Shown here: positions 37,380-48,787 of the stretch, piece after piece
Position numbering within the stretch: the stretch's first letter is position 1
Layout: each line of letters starts with the position of its first letter
From: Taeniopygia guttata
Lineage: Eukaryota > Chordata > Aves > Passeriformes > Estrildidae
NCBI RefSeq assembly: GCF_048771995.1
Contig: NC_133063.1
Location: 22,803,644-22,867,643, forward strand
Direction of reading: 5' to 3'
DNA length: 64,000 nt
Notes under the pieces: generated by a model
What the model was told of the DNA's origin: nothing
Database searches by the model: none
The model's input: the letters and a program-made list of their open reading frames with translations, nothing else
Made by a program: the position numbers and the translations under genes

Positions 37380-37739
37380 TGTGGTACACTATGGCCATTG
37401 AGTTAGGAACGGCTGAAGAAAGGTGACATTGATTCCTATGATCAGAAAGAATAAAGTGAGATTTATTAGGAATTTCATAAATGTATAGGCAGGATGGTTC
37501 ACCCAGAACCTGACTGGTTCTTAAATAACACCCCTCACACCATTGGTTAATTAGGAACAACATCTTCTGGTAAAATATCTTTCCATAAACATCATGTACA
37601 AACATTCCGAATGTTCACAAACACCAGGTGCAACAATTAAGATAAGAATTGTCTGAATTCTTTCTCTGAGCGTTCTCACAACTTTCCTAGGAAGATGCCT
37701 AGGAAAGTTATTTGTTTCTCTCTCTGTCAACAACCACAG
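37380..37739 (-). mobile_element. Second, different LTR (about 360 bp)
   Basis: Ends TGTGGT/ACCACA form an inverted pair. On the minus strand, AATAAA plus a T-rich R region lies in the 3' third. It directly abuts truncated pol at 37763. No flanking direct repeat is seen. It resembles short songbird ERVK-type LTRs, from memory. Confidence 0.65.
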
Positions 37740-37762
37740 ATGACAAGAGGCTAGTGTCTTAG

Positions 37763-38058
37763 AATCATTGACAGAGAGGGAAGACCAGGCTGCAGAGGCC
37801 TCATGTCCTCTATGATCTCATTGATCTTCCTCAGGTCGTGGAGCAATCTCCAGGAATCCAAAGTTTTCTTATGAATGACAAAACCTGGGGAATTCTGGGG
37901 ACTGTTTGTAGGTTTGATGTGGTCTTTTTGTAGTTGTTCACTTACTAGTTTTTTTGAGACTATTCAGTATCTTTGTGTAAGAGGCCATTGATTAATCCAA
38001 ATTGGCTGCTTGGTTTTCCATGATAACTTCAGAGTGGCAAGCGTTGCTGTGGTTTTCA
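37763..38058 (-). pseudogene. Retroviral reverse transcriptase N-terminal fragment (betaretrovirus-like ERV)
   Basis: On the minus strand, 59 codons from 37939 to 37763 read as the start of a class II retroviral RT. They contain the PxNSPxFVIxKK-type and [12 protein letters not shown] motifs, followed by PLQPGLPS. The frame continues upstream to about 38050 but holds one TGA. It lies in a different frame from the protease, as expected after a pro-pol frameshift. The RT is cut off before the catalytic YxDD motif by the LTR at 37739, so it is dead. Confidence 0.85.
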
Positions 38059-38712
38059 TCAAAAACCCACTTCTATCTTCACTCCCCCCTCAGACAACAC
38101 ATCTCTCCCCCATACTGTGATGGGCTTCTGCACCACAAGGGGATGGATGGTTGATGTCCTTCCCTTGGGACCTGTAACAGTAATCATGAATTCACTTTGC
38201 AGACACAAGTTAGCTCCTTCAATTCCTGTGAGAGCACCCTTAGGTGTTACCAAATTCCAATTGCACCACCAGGGTGCATGAGAAATCCCAGTGACATCTG
38301 CCCCTGTGCCCAGCATACCTGTACTATGAACTGTTTTACCAAGGTGTGTTAGACTGCACGTCAGCTCTGGTTGTTCATTGCTGACACGTCTTATCCAAAG
38401 GACATTAGGCACTGGACCAGAACTCTCAAAAGGCATTTCTTGGCATACAACTTGCTTATTTATATTCATTGCTAATGTAATAATGATAGCTAATGTTGTT
38501 TTTGGTTCAATTACCATTGGAGCATTTAACGTAAGAACTGAAATCATCAGCTCTGCATTATAATTTGCTGAGATGACAGTTAGAAAAATTGACAGTCGAA
38601 TAATTTTATTACTGCCCTTGCCTATAATTAAAAAGTCTTGTTTTTGCTGTGAATACATTTCCTGTGGGAATGTATTCATGCTAAAAAGTTTTTTTAAAAA
38701 ATATATATTCAT
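38059..38712 (-). pseudogene. Retroviral dUTPase-protease region, catalytic Asp lost
   Basis: A 217-codon open frame. The N-terminal part has dUTPase-like sequence. The C-terminal part is an aspartic protease of betaretroviral type: the active-site triad region reads LGTGAD where LDTGAD is expected, so the catalytic Asp is Gly. WGRDVL and a G-patch-like basic tail follow. The frame is open but the enzyme should be inactive. Confidence 0.82.
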
Positions 38713-38809
38713 TTGGAATTTGTTAGTTCACATTGTGCCCCTGGGGGTAATAAGTTGGGATATCTTGGGAGATGGTTTTATCTTGTATGACTTTACATCT
38801 TATCTTAGC

Positions 38810-39572
38810 CTAATCAGTCAGTCTTTTTGAATTATTTCCTGAATAAAAAGAAGATAAAGTAGGTTTTCTTTCTGTTTTTGCAGGACTAGTATGTAATAGG
38901 TTAACTTCTTCAGAATCACTAGAGTTCTCAGTATTCTTTTCCTCCCTCACAGCCTTGTAAATCCAAGATTGCCTCTGAGGAATTTCACAGCGACTAGAGG
39001 CTATTGGTTTTGTAATGTTAACAGAGAAATCCTCTCTTTTGCTAGCAGAGTCCCTTGTGTTGAGAACTTTCTCCCTCTTTCTCTCCCCTGCCTTTTCCTT
39101 GGGGCAAAGAGTTCTCATTCTGGGGGGACAGAGGGAGGACCCAGACATGGCTCGGAAAATGGCAAAAGTCAGGGGGTACACCACGGTGGCAGGGGTGGAA
39201 GTGTCACAGCCCCAGTCTGAATTTCAGGATCTTGAGTCACGGCCAAAGCAGAGAGGGAGTCTGGGGATTCAGCCCAAGTGTTTAGTAGGGTTTAGTAGAA
39301 TGTTTAAATATATCAATCATTGTACAACATGCTGGTCAGAACTTAGCAGCTGTTTGATCTCTGTTTATGGTAAAAGTCTTGTATAGTTCTAAAAATTCCC
39401 AGAGAAGAAGTGAAAGCACAGAAGTTTCAACTGTAGCTGGAAAGTGCTTCTGAATGCATAATAGTAAGTGTTTTAACTCGGTTTTTGAAATGTTACAGGA
39501 ATTAGATTTGACCAGATCTTTAAGGTTTTTATAAACATCTCTACGCAAATTGGACATCTCGTGTCCTAACAA
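38810..39572 (-). pseudogene. Degenerate gag region of the same ERV
   Basis: The frame at 39336-39572 (78 codons, MLGHEMSNLRRDVY start) has the size and helical make-up of a betaretroviral matrix domain. The frame at 38810-39184 is polar and of uncertain register. No intact capsid or zinc-knuckle segment is visible, so most of gag is deleted. Confidence 0.5.
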
Positions 39573-39776
39573 GTTCCCCGAGGCTTACCTGATACTGAAC
39601 AACAGGCAAGTCCTTGTCAGATCTCCATCTTGATTCAGCCAGCAACGAGGGTAGAAATACAACTTTTCTCTTTTTGTAAGAGTTATGATCCCAGGATTTG
39701 TGCTTCTCTCAGCAACACTTTACAAAAATGATTTCAGGGCTTTCCGAGGTCGGACAGTTTAGTCGAGTTATTTGTT

Positions 39777-39794
39777 CCTGACATGGGAACACCA
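39777..39794 (-). other. Putative primer-binding site of the ERV
   Basis: On the minus strand, TGGTGTTCCCATG lies 3 nt after a possible LTR end (TCCAACA) and about 200 nt before the gag-like frame. The priming tRNA is not identified. Confidence 0.35.
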
Positions 39795-39797
39795 ATT

Positions 39798-40250
39798 TGT
39801 TGGACATTACTCTTTTACTGATCCGGAGATGGGGCAACTGAGAGGCATTTTAAAAACTTTTATTCCATTTTCAGTCTCATGAGAAGGGTGAGACAATACA
39901 GATGCTAGAATTCATGCCATCACAATCAGAAGCTATTTCCTAATTACAATAGACTAGAAGCATTTCTTGGGCTATCAGCTTTTTGCCATGCCATGCTGTA
40001 GATGCCTTGAAGACAATAATCTAAAGCTACCCCTCATGGGTCCTACTACAATTCATAGTTCTGTTTCTCCAAAGTATCTAGTTTTATCTACAAGACAATC
40101 CTTTGAAACTTTCTCCTACCTCCATTTCTCTCTCAACAATATCTGTCCTACTCCATAGCATTTCTAAATCAGTATTTCTTATGTCAAAGTTTGCATACAG
40201 ATATCCTGTGTGGGTCTTCTGTCAGGCCCTGAAAACTCTCCACAAATTCA
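39798..40250 (-). mobile_element. Probable 5' LTR of the ERV (outer edge uncertain)
   Basis: The inner edge TGTTGGACAT is next to the putative primer site. On the minus strand an AATAAA lies about 65 nt before the LTR end. The outer boundary could not be fixed. Its sequence differs from the LTRs at 36559 and 37380, so the locus is composite. Confidence 0.4.
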
Positions 40251-41013
40251 ATTCCCACATTGGTCAAAACCAGTGTAGCTGCTTCTGGTAACACAAAAAG
40301 CTCTTGCAAGACTCTTATGAAGAGAAATGTCTTTTTCCTTTTCATTCTTAACAGCAAAGCCCCCTCCAGGATGTACAGCAAACAGGTTATCTAGATTGTC
40401 TTTCCACAGTAGCAGATTCAGCCTGAATTGTACAATTGCAACATCTGTATTAAGGAATTTCATTTAGTCTCTGCTTGTAAAGAAGTGATTTCTATGCAAC
40501 AGGGTTGATAAAGGACAGACTCAAATTAACAAGAGGGATATTTGTTAGAACTACCATTACTCATCAAACACTTTAAACAGCCCATACCATCAAGCCCAAA
40601 GCTAATATGGCTCCATATTCCTGATGGATTATACATCCTTGTGTGAAGATGGAATTAGGATTTAAAGCCAGTATTAATGCATATACAAACATTGTGCAAG
40701 AACATTGCATATTCAAAACGGAAACCAAGTATCACCTATACAGGGTAAACACTGCAATAAATGAGGACACTTCTCCCATCAGGTTCACAGGCAGTTTAAC
40801 CAATTCTTTGCTTGCAAATAATCTCTTCTGGCATCTTCTGGGGCCCTGAACCAGGAAAGTCACACCTAAATACTGTGGGACCATGAAAACTTCTCCCGAT
40901 ACATTTTGGAGACAAACCAGTCTCCGGGTGACACAAGTGACTAAGGCAGCCTCCAATAATGTAGCGGGACCCAGGTTTGCTGTGTTCTCTTTGTCATCGT
41001 GGGTTTGTAATTC

Positions 41014-41107
41014 AGACTCACAGAGGGGCTTGAGTTGGAAGGGACCTTAAAGACCCTCTAGATCCAACCCCTCTGCCATGGGCAGGGACACCTTCCACTG
41101 AAGCAGG
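41014..41107 (-). mobile_element. CR1 LINE 3'-end fragment (copy A)
   Basis: The + strand reads GAGTTGGAAGGGACCTTAAAGA-CTCTAGATCCAACCCC then CCATGGGCAGGGACACCTTCCACT. This is the reverse complement of the conserved avian CR1 3' region. Confidence 0.88.
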
Positions 41108-43840
41108 TGACTCAGAGCCCCTCCAAGCTGTGGCAAATACCCAAGGACCCCTTTTTCTCTGTTTTGCAAGGTCAGATTTCCATGCTCACATTCACAGATG
41201 GCCCCAGTCTCACACAGAGCATTGGTGGCTGGTCACTTATCTCCACAACCCAGCAGAGATCCTATTTTGGATGGCTCTCACTGCTCCCATGGCCTCCAGG
41301 GACCAGCCATTGCCTCTCCTCCTTCTGCTTTTCCAGGATCAGTGATTTCCTGCTGCTTCTTCCATGTCTGAGACAACTGGAAGAGATAAGGGGGCTGAGG
41401 ATGCAGGCTCTGGCAGAGAGTTGATAACACCCAGCTGAGTATTTTATTCTCCTGCAACTAAGCTGTCAGGCTGCTTCCACAAATTCCTCCTGCTTGCAAA
41501 GGAGCTGGTGTGAGCAGCAGGAATTGTTGCTGGCTGGAACATGTCAAAGAGCTGGACAAAAGAAGCTTTTTGTGGAAGGCCACCAGCTGTCCTTTGTCAG
41601 CAGCACAAGGTGTGAGGTCCCCTTTGAAGGCCATCCCTGCACAAGGACAGCCTGGCCTTCTCCAGTACCCACAACACCTTTCAGGCTTTCGGGCTGGCCT
41701 CGTCCCTCACTCTGGAGAAGCAGGCTGCTGTTGGAACTCTCATATCCACCGTTTCTGGCTGGATTGCCGTGTCTTACCACAGACAGCCCTGGAGACAACA
41801 GTACAGACAGGCTCCAGCTGCAATAAAAGGGGACTTGTTCCAGATTTTCCCTTGGACCAGCGTGCAGCAAACACACCTGGGCCTCATTCAGGTCTGTGTG
41901 GGCTGGTAATCAACTTCTGCTGGGAATTTAAAGCTTTTACCCTACTTCCCACAGCAAATAATGGAGCAAACCCAGCTGAACCAAAACCCAAATTTCACAC
42001 TTACAATTAGAATTTTCATTTTCCTCTATTCAAGCCTTGAAGAAAACAAACGTTACTTGAGCTGGAGGCACAGTGTCCTCCAAGATCATCCTTGAGTAGG
42101 ACAATATTCCAGGGGAAGACTGGCAAAGCCAGAGTTTATTGATGCTCAGGAAGCTTTGCAAAACCTTCCACCTGCAGAGCTCTTGCACCCTCCTGAGCTC
42201 CTGGAGCCCTCACTCACCTCAGGCACACTTTGGACAGGAAGGGGATGGTTCCGTTTGTGAGATGTGGGGACAGGAGGAGGGAAGACTTTGCAAACACTGT
42301 CATGAGGGCAGGGCTGTTTTCATTTATGGTGCCAAGTGGTAGTATGTAACCTTTGATTTAATGTCAGGTGCTGAAGGGCAAACATTCTCAGGGAAAAGGA
42401 GAGAGTGTCTCCACTCACAGAGCAAGGTAATTAAAAGGGAAAGTGAAATCTGTATTTCATGGGAGGCGTTCAGTTTTTAACAAAGTATTTTTGCAGATGT
42501 GCCTAGGCAGCGGTGATTGAGAGCATTTTATCAGACTCACAGATTATCCCCACGTCTGCTTTGCCACATTTGCTCTCTTTTTTCATTGTGAATGATTTCT
42601 GCCACCAGGGTGGCTCCTGCTTGGAGTTCTACTCTCAGTGGAGTCCTGGAGTTTTCCCAGCAGGCCTTTGCAGCGAGTTCTGAGCCAACGTGTGGCTCTG
42701 CTGCCATCCCAAATCTGTGCTTCCCTTGCCCAGCCTGAGTGCAAGTCCTGGGCTTGGCCAGAGATTTTCATGGCCAAAATCCTCCAGCATTTACATCTGC
42801 TCATGGCTTTGGGTAGCACAAATCACAAAACACCCAGTGCAGCTGACAAATGGCATTTCCTGCAGATTGCTACAGCTGCACTGCTGAGCAACAAATACAT
42901 GAGAATCAATTTCAGTTGGAAAACGTCATTTATTACAAATTACTACATCCACACTGACAATACAGAACTATACAAACCTCAATTAAGGTTAAAACCAGGA
43001 ATTTATTAGATTATTACAACCAGTCTAGGTAAAACTATACAAATACCAACTTTAGATAACAAAATCTGCATTTATTGCCAACTTCTACAACAACTCACTA
43101 TACACAAAAATCAATTAAGTGTTTCACTAACAACTTAAATTTATTACATATTACTACAAATGTACAGCCCATACAGAAATACAAGAATATTCATTTGTTC
43201 TCTAAAAAGCCCTGCACTAAGAATTCAATCGATAGAGTTATACAATACCCCCATACATATTTAAATATAATTAAATACATACATATATGCACACATATAT
43301 ATAAATACATATACATGTATAACAATCTACAGATGTAAATATAGATCAGACATCACATACTACATACATACGTATTTATCAATAGATATATAAACCAAAC
43401 CTATCTATAAATATACAAATATCATTGTGCCAAGCTAAATATCTATCCAACTGCATCAATACAAACATAGAGCTATACACTTGGATACATATGTAAATCT
43501 CAATAAATAGATGGAAATAGATCAATATACATATAAAAATATATATATCCCCAATACAAATACCAATATACCTATTTTAAAAAGCCATATATCTATAACT
43601 GCATCAATACAAATAGATACCTATACAGCTCTAAACCTAGAGAACTAAAAACAGATACAACATACATGTATACTTAGGTACATATACAAACATATATGTA
43701 AATACAAACATATATGTGCATATATACCTAGCATACATCCATAAATATAAGGACATATAGAAATATTCCTATACAAATAGCAACACATATATGTACATAG
43801 CTATATAATAATTCCTGTCTATGTGCAAGTCTGTATAGCT
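41108..43840. other. Duplicated sequence without a resolved exon
   Basis: The first half has ordinary composition with only chance frames on both strands; the second half is the TA-rich tract. Later minus-strand HSF-like exons or 3' UTR may lie here but cannot be placed. Confidence 0.4.
42930..43835 (+). repeat. G-poor TA-rich degenerate tract (copy A)
   Basis: About 0.9 kb of A, T and C with very little G, built of variable ATACATA, CTATAAA and ATATGTA steps. It shows no fixed period by eye. The same tract occurs at 59280-60186, and shorter relatives are at 44985-45245 and 61300-61615. Confidence 0.8.
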
Positions 43841-43849
43841 CTAAACAGA

Positions 43850-44040
43850 ACTCCCCAGCTGCCCCATCTCCAAAGCCTCTTCCTCCCGTGCAGAGCAGCT
43901 CTCCTGGACAGGGATGGCAGAAGGCACAGCTGGCAAGCAAAGGGAACACTGAGTCAGTACGGGGACCTTTCCCTTGGCAGCAGCTGCACTTCCATCAGGG
44001 AAGATCTCAGAGCCTCCCCAGGAGGGTGAGAAGGAAAAAG
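43850..44040 (-). other. HSF-unit intron module, internal paralogue of 48790-48930
   Basis: The + strand carries AGCAAAGGGAACACTGAGTCAG, TTTCCCTTGGCAGCAGCTGC and CATCAGGGAAGA. All have counterparts just 5' of exon 2 of HSF copy A (48800-48930) and at 45340-45430. An exon-like segment at about 43850-43911 (acceptor CCTGTCCAG on the minus strand) starts ESCSAREEEA and resembles the EGCPAWEE exon at 45261. It may be a terminal exon, but its phase is unresolved. Confidence 0.4.
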
Positions 44041-44042
44041 CA

Positions 44043-44260
44043 GCCGAGCGGGCCAGGCCGTGGTGAGCGCAGCCGCGGCGGGACTGTCCCCCAGCCCCGG
44101 CAGCCCGGCACAGCCGGCACAGCTCCCGGGCCCTGCCGGCACAGCTGCCTTGCCCAAGGACAGCCCCTGTGCCAGCCGGGGCAGCTGTGCTGAGCAGCCC
44201 CAGCACGGGCAGGGCCCGCTCCTGCCCCGCCGGGCAGTGCCCGTGGCCTCAGCCCCGCCA
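44043..44260. repeat. GC-rich block, copy 1 of 3
   Basis: About 215 bp nearly identical to 49231-49450 (intron 1 of HSF copy A) and 60394-60611. It contains CCCCAGCCCCGGCAGCCCGG and CCCAAGGACAGCCCCTGTGC. Confidence 0.92.
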
Positions 44261-44762
44261 CCCTCAGCCCCACCCTGCCTCCCCGGCCCTGTGCCTCACC
44301 CGGGCTCTCTCCAGGGTGGCAGCAGCAGGTCCCCCATCCCTGCTCTTGCTGCTGGCCAGCGGCTTCTCCCTGCTGGATCCCGTCAGTCTCCGGCTGTCCT
44401 CAATGATTCACTGCAGCTGTGGCAAAAGCGGAGGCTCTGGAATTGCTTCCAAGGCCTGGCAGAGCTGCAGTCCCGGAGCCCTCTGTGCTCCCTGCCGGCC
44501 CCTCCATCCCCTCAGCCCCGCCATGCTCTCGGCAAAGCCCCAGCCCCCTTCAGTTTCTTCAGCCCCTCACAGTCCTCTCACCCCCTCAGTCCCTTCTGAC
44601 CCTTCCTGTCCCCCTAGACCCGCCACGCCCTCCGCCTGTGCCACTTCCCTGTCACCTCAGTGCCACCATCGCCCTCGGCTGCCCCACACCCCTCAGCCCC
44701 AGCAGCACCTCAGGGTCACCGTCCCTTCAGCGTCACCGCCCCCTCGGCCCCCTCGCTCTCAC

Positions 44763-44868
44763 CGTCCTTCAGCAGCTCCTCAGGGGACAGGGCCTGGGGC
44801 CAGCGGCAGCTCCCACCGCTCCAGGGACACCCGGGCTGGAGCTGCTGCTCCGCCCGGCCCGGCTCCAG
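44763..44868 (-). CDS. HSF5-like copy A, probable downstream exon
   Basis: Minus strand. The acceptor is the first AG after a long pyrimidine-rich stretch, and the donor is GTGAGA. The 35 codons plus 1 nt read in phase 0 as LEPGRAEQQLQPGCPW, ending LSPEELLKD, with no stop. The phase fits the exon at 45261-45317. The same exon is at 61114-61219. A long + strand open frame over this GC-rich region is considered a shadow. Confidence 0.5.
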
Positions 44869-44929
44869 CTCGGACCCAGCACAGGGAGAGGCGACACAGG
44901 GGGCACAGGAGGAAAAGCAAGAGGTGAAA

Positions 44930-45260
44930 AAGGCAGCCGAGGGGAGAAAGAGGTAAAAACGCAGCCTAGGCCTACACAGCTCAATCTTTGCATCTAAATA
45001 TTCATATAACTCTTAACTACATAACTATGCATATTTTTACATATATATAAATGTTACTCTATACATACATAAATGTAAATTTAAAAATGTATAAACATTA
45101 CTCCATATATAAAAATATAAATTTATCACATCTATAAAGATAAATATATATATATTTAACTATATAAACGCACCTCTATAAATCGTTAAGTGTAACTATA
45201 TAGATAGATAAATAGAACTACAGAAATCTATGAATCTATGTATAAACAGAGGTATTCCAC
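44930..45260 (+). repeat. TA-rich degenerate intron tract (copy A, second)
   Basis: TATATA, ATAAATGTAAC and ACTATATA steps, partner of 61300-61620 but not alignable base by base. It begins exactly where A/B near-identity stops. Confidence 0.7.
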
Positions 45261-45317
45261 CTGCCCGATGGTCACAGGCTCTCCCTCTGATCCTTCTTCC
45301 CATGCAGGGCAGCCCTC
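45261..45317 (-). CDS. HSF5-like copy A, small acidic exon
   Basis: Minus strand acceptor CTTGCCAG, donor GTGGAA, 19 codons: EGCPAWEEGSEGEPVTIGQ. Copy B has EGCPVWLEETEEEPVTIGQ at the matching place with splice sites kept. Conservation in this frame argues that it is coding. Confidence 0.5.
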
Positions 45318-45555
45318 CTGGCAAGGTAGATCAGATGGATATCTGGGAAGCAAAAGGAACGCTGGGCCAATTTTGGCCTCTGTGCATCCTTCCCTTTGGA
45401 AGTAATTGTCCTACTACCAGGGACTGTCAAAGATGGCCTAAGAGGCAGACTCTTAGTTGGCAATTTCAGACCTGCTCTTTAAAGAACAGAGATCCTTCCA
45501 ACTTTTCCAAACTGTGTAAAGCATTGATGTACCTCAGTAAAGTCTCAGCACTTGC

Positions 45556-45578
45556 AGTGCAAATGGCACCCATGAGAG
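45556..45578 (-). CDS. HSF5-like copy A, possible 23-nt microexon
   Basis: It lies between TGTTTCAAG and GCAAGT (a GC donor; copy B has GTGAGT). It would convert the phase-1 end of the preceding exon to the phase 0 needed by the next one, encoding about eight residues. Proposed from phase arithmetic and conservation only. Confidence 0.28.
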
Positions 45579-46420
45579 CTTGAAACACAGACAGTCCCAG
45601 CTGCCACAGAGAAGCCCAGGATTGTCCTTTCTCTGTGCTCCCTCTGTCCTCTCTGAGGACAGATAGACCTCAGTCCTCACTGAAATGGCTGAAGCTGAGG
45701 GCTGCTGGGGGCTGAGTTATGAACTAGCATTGTTCCCTGCCATCTACAAACTGCCCTCTGCCGTGAGCAACAGCTCCTCCAAACAACCACCAGCTCTGGG
45801 ATTAAAAGCTGGGAAGAAAAGAGCTCCCTACCAGGCCTGCAGGCTGCACCAGCTTTGCACAAGAATGCCAATCCAAAGTGCTCCCTCTCTCATTTAGATC
45901 TTGCTAATTTGGGGTAATTTTAGTTTTTCCTTGAGCTACTGGATTTATGACTAAGGATTTGTTTAGTCTCAGAGCTTCTGCTGCTTGTATTTTTAATGTA
46001 TCTCACAACAGCTACCAGCAGACTGGTACTACATTGATTTAATGCCTGGAGACAAAAAGCTCAGACTTCTACACTGACTTTTTGCTGGGGTTTTCCACTC
46101 TTGCTTCAAGAGTCACTCAGTGTTGCCTGCAGAGCACTGACACCCTGCAGCAAACTTATCCATGGGCATCAGTACAAAACTGGGACACCTGACTTGGTGC
46201 CACAACTCCCACAAGCAGAGGACGCGGTGTCAGAACCTCTGCAGAAGCGTGGAGGGCAGGGCTCAGGGAGGTTGTGCCAGTGCAGGATTTGAACTGAAGG
46301 CACCGGGAAGCACCAACCCTGCAGACAAGAACTCAACTCTTCTCATCTCCCCTCCTGCCAGAGGCAGCCTCAGAGCAGCCGTCTCACACCTCTCTAAACC
46401 AATGGGGGCTCTGTCCTTAC

Positions 46421-46541
46421 CAGGCTCCTCGGGCTCCTGGGAACTGTTCGTGCAGCTCTCGGTGCCAGAGGAAGCTCCCTCTGCTGCAGCTCTGTCCACA
46501 GGCTTCCCTCCTGAAGCCTCAGGCACAACATTAATATTGCC
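46421..46541 (-). CDS. HSF5-like copy A, exon 4
   Basis: Minus strand acceptor TCTCTTTCAAG, donor GTAAGG. Enters in phase 0 and leaves in phase 1, 121 nt. It reads GNINVVPEASGGKPVDRAAA and ends NSSQEPEEPG. Copy B has the same length and splice sites at 62314-62434 with a handful of substitutions. Confidence 0.68.
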
Positions 46542-47528
46542 CTTGAAAGAGAAACAGAAAGAAACCCTTCTCAGCAGTTACACAGAATACCTGGTCCAAC
46601 AACTCTGTGGCTCACGCTCTTAATCCCGCGCTCCTAACAAGAAGTCTGGGCCCCAAAGCCCTTCAACTGTCAAAAAGATTTGACTCCTCAAACACAGTCC
46701 AAAGGCTGTCAAAGCTGACAGTGTTGGACATGGGTGTGACACTAAACACGTGGAATGGCTGCTAAGGAACAAATCTTGCCAGCTCCTGGCACAGGGATGT
46801 GCTCCTCCCTCCACAGCCCTGAGCACAGCAGTCTCATCCAGGCTGCAGCTTGGCAAGACTGCATGGGAACACACAACTCTTCCCACAGAGATGCCCAAGA
46901 GCAAGGTGACTGAGCTCTGCAACATGGACAGCAAGACTGGCCAGTCTGCCCAGCTGAGGATGGAAACTGGACTGCAGGCACCAGGTTACTGAGAGGACAG
47001 GAAAGCTGCAGCTCCAGCCCAGCCCCACCCATGGCTGTGGGAGCGCCTACAGGCACAGCAGGGCTCTCACAGCAGCAGCAGCTGCAGCCCAGCCCTGCTT
47101 TGCCTTGGCCTACCCACCCAAAAGAGGCAGAGCCCACATCTCCACATCTGCTGCTGGAACAGAGGCACCTCTCGCATGCCCCTCCCTGCACGGGACACTT
47201 TTCCTTCAGTGGCAATTCTCTTCTTTCCCATCAAACAAAGCCTCTTAGAACCTACCGAGCTTCCACTTCCTCACCACAAATGCCCCTGCAGGAGGATTCT
47301 TCCCAGGAAAATGAGCACCCAAACCTGGCCAACACAAAAGGCTCACACCTTTTCATCCTTACTCAGGGGGGAGAATTTTTCATTCCCTTTTTAGGAAATC
47401 TTGCTTTAGCAAGCACATCCTTCCCTGTCTGTTCACAGCTGAACTCAAGAAGCCTTTGCTTCTCAGCCCTGCACCAACATTCAAAAGCTCTCAGACCAGC
47501 CCCTTTCATCCCTGTCCAATGCAGTTAC

Positions 47529-47695
47529 CTGAGCAGACGGAGAAAACATCTCCTCCAGTGTCTCAAGCACCATGTCCAGATCCACTGGGGGCAATTCCTC
47601 TTCCCCAGGAGTACTCCACAGCCAGCTGGGAGCTGTCCATGCTCCAAAACCAGCACTGCCAGCTGCAGCACAGGGGGCTGAAGTGTCCTTGGTGG
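47529..47695 (-). CDS. HSF5-like copy A, exon 3
   Basis: Minus strand acceptor GGATTCTTGTAG, donor GTAACT, 167 nt, phase 1 in and 0 out. It contains TPGEEELPPVDLDMVLETLE, an acidic/hydrophobic segment that could act in transactivation or oligomerisation (inference). Copy B has EQLPPVDLGFAIEQMIQEIR at the corresponding place. Confidence 0.68.
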
Positions 47696-48439
47696 CTACA
47701 AGAATCCAAACACATTGGTCAGGCTCCTGAATGTCGCTTTGCGATGCAAAGCTCTATTGCTGCCTTGGATGAAACATCACAAAAAGCACACAGCAACCTC
47801 AGTTCAAAAAATGTATTCAGACTTCCCTGGGAACTGGAAAAGTGAGTTCTTCCTCTTAAACAGTTATTCTAATTGACATGTACACAGATTTTAGCATGGA
47901 TTGTAAATCTGGTATAGACACACACACACAAAGACACCTTATAATCACAGCCTTTTGTATCTTCTCAGCAGCTTTGGGATTTGGCTGCTGGAGTTTCTCA
48001 TCACAAAAGACCACAGAATGTAGATGCACCCAGGAAGAGCCCAGATCCTCAGACACACACACTGAAATTAGTGAGTTTATTCTAAAAACAACCTTGAGGC
48101 TGAGGCCATATGCTGCTGGTGCAGCTGTTCTGGAGTACACAGAGCTCATTTCAATGGCACGGCTTGATTTGCAGGGCAGACAGTGTTAAACATTCTGCAA
48201 TATCCTATCACCGTCCTAGTTTGTCTTCATTCAAAGAAACAGGGGAGTGCACCTAACACCGACCACTTCTCAGGCAATATCTTTTGCCTTCCCTTGTACC
48301 CCTACAGAGAGGCTGTCTGGAAAATGCCCAGAACACCCTCCCAGTCTGCAGCAAGGACAGGAAGCACTGCAGGAAAACACTTCAAATGGTCATTAACCAG
48401 GACCTGTTTGAAGAGGAAAGGTAGAAGCTCTTTCCATAC

Positions 48440-48787
48440 CTGATGGGCTGCAGGCTGGCAAATGCTGCTTGGAAGATGTGCAGCAGCTTCTCTGTGGAGA
48501 GGCCATGGGAGGGCTGTGATGGTCTACAGGAACCAGAGGAATGGTGAGCTCAGGGTGGCATTTATGCTCCATGGGACCCAGTGGGATGATGAGCTCACAG
48601 TTGAGACTAAATTTGCCGGTGCCTGGTTCCTCTGACGAAACCCCAAGAAGTCCAGATGAGGTAAAGATTTTCTTGGGAGATGCTAGGAAAAGCTCAGACT
48701 CCTGAGCACCTGCACTTTGCCTGGAAGGGCCTGGAGGAAGCTCTAAACCCTCAGGTGAGGCAGCACTGAGGTCCTGGTAGGAGAGCA
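48440..48787 (-). CDS. HSF5-like copy A, exon 2
   Basis: Minus strand. A very strong polypyrimidine tract and TACACAG acceptor precede it; the donor is CAG/GTATGG. 348 nt, phase 1-1. It encodes VLSYQDLSAASPEGLELPPG, then a Ser/Pro-rich stretch with two related segments (ELIIPLGPMEHKCHP and ELTIPLVPVDHHSPP). No counterpart is visible in copy B, where exon 1 is only 255 bp from the next exon. Confidence 0.65.

Larger units (their letters stand above)
40270..44927 (+). repeat. Segmental duplication, copy A of the highly identical tract
   Basis: It matches 55927-61278 in the same orientation. From about 41840 to 44927 the offset is constant at 16,351 bases with no net indel, and only scattered single-base changes are seen (four noticed in 44040-44927). 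Identity is somewhat lower at the left end. Similarity drops abruptly after 44927. Confidence 0.95.

Noticed and set aside
44169-44927. Long + strand frames (252 and 179 codons) in the GC-rich segment, repeated at 60411-61278
   Set aside because: Low-complexity Pro/Ser/Ala translation opposite minus-strand HSF-like exons and a GC-rich block. No start context or domain; open only because of composition.
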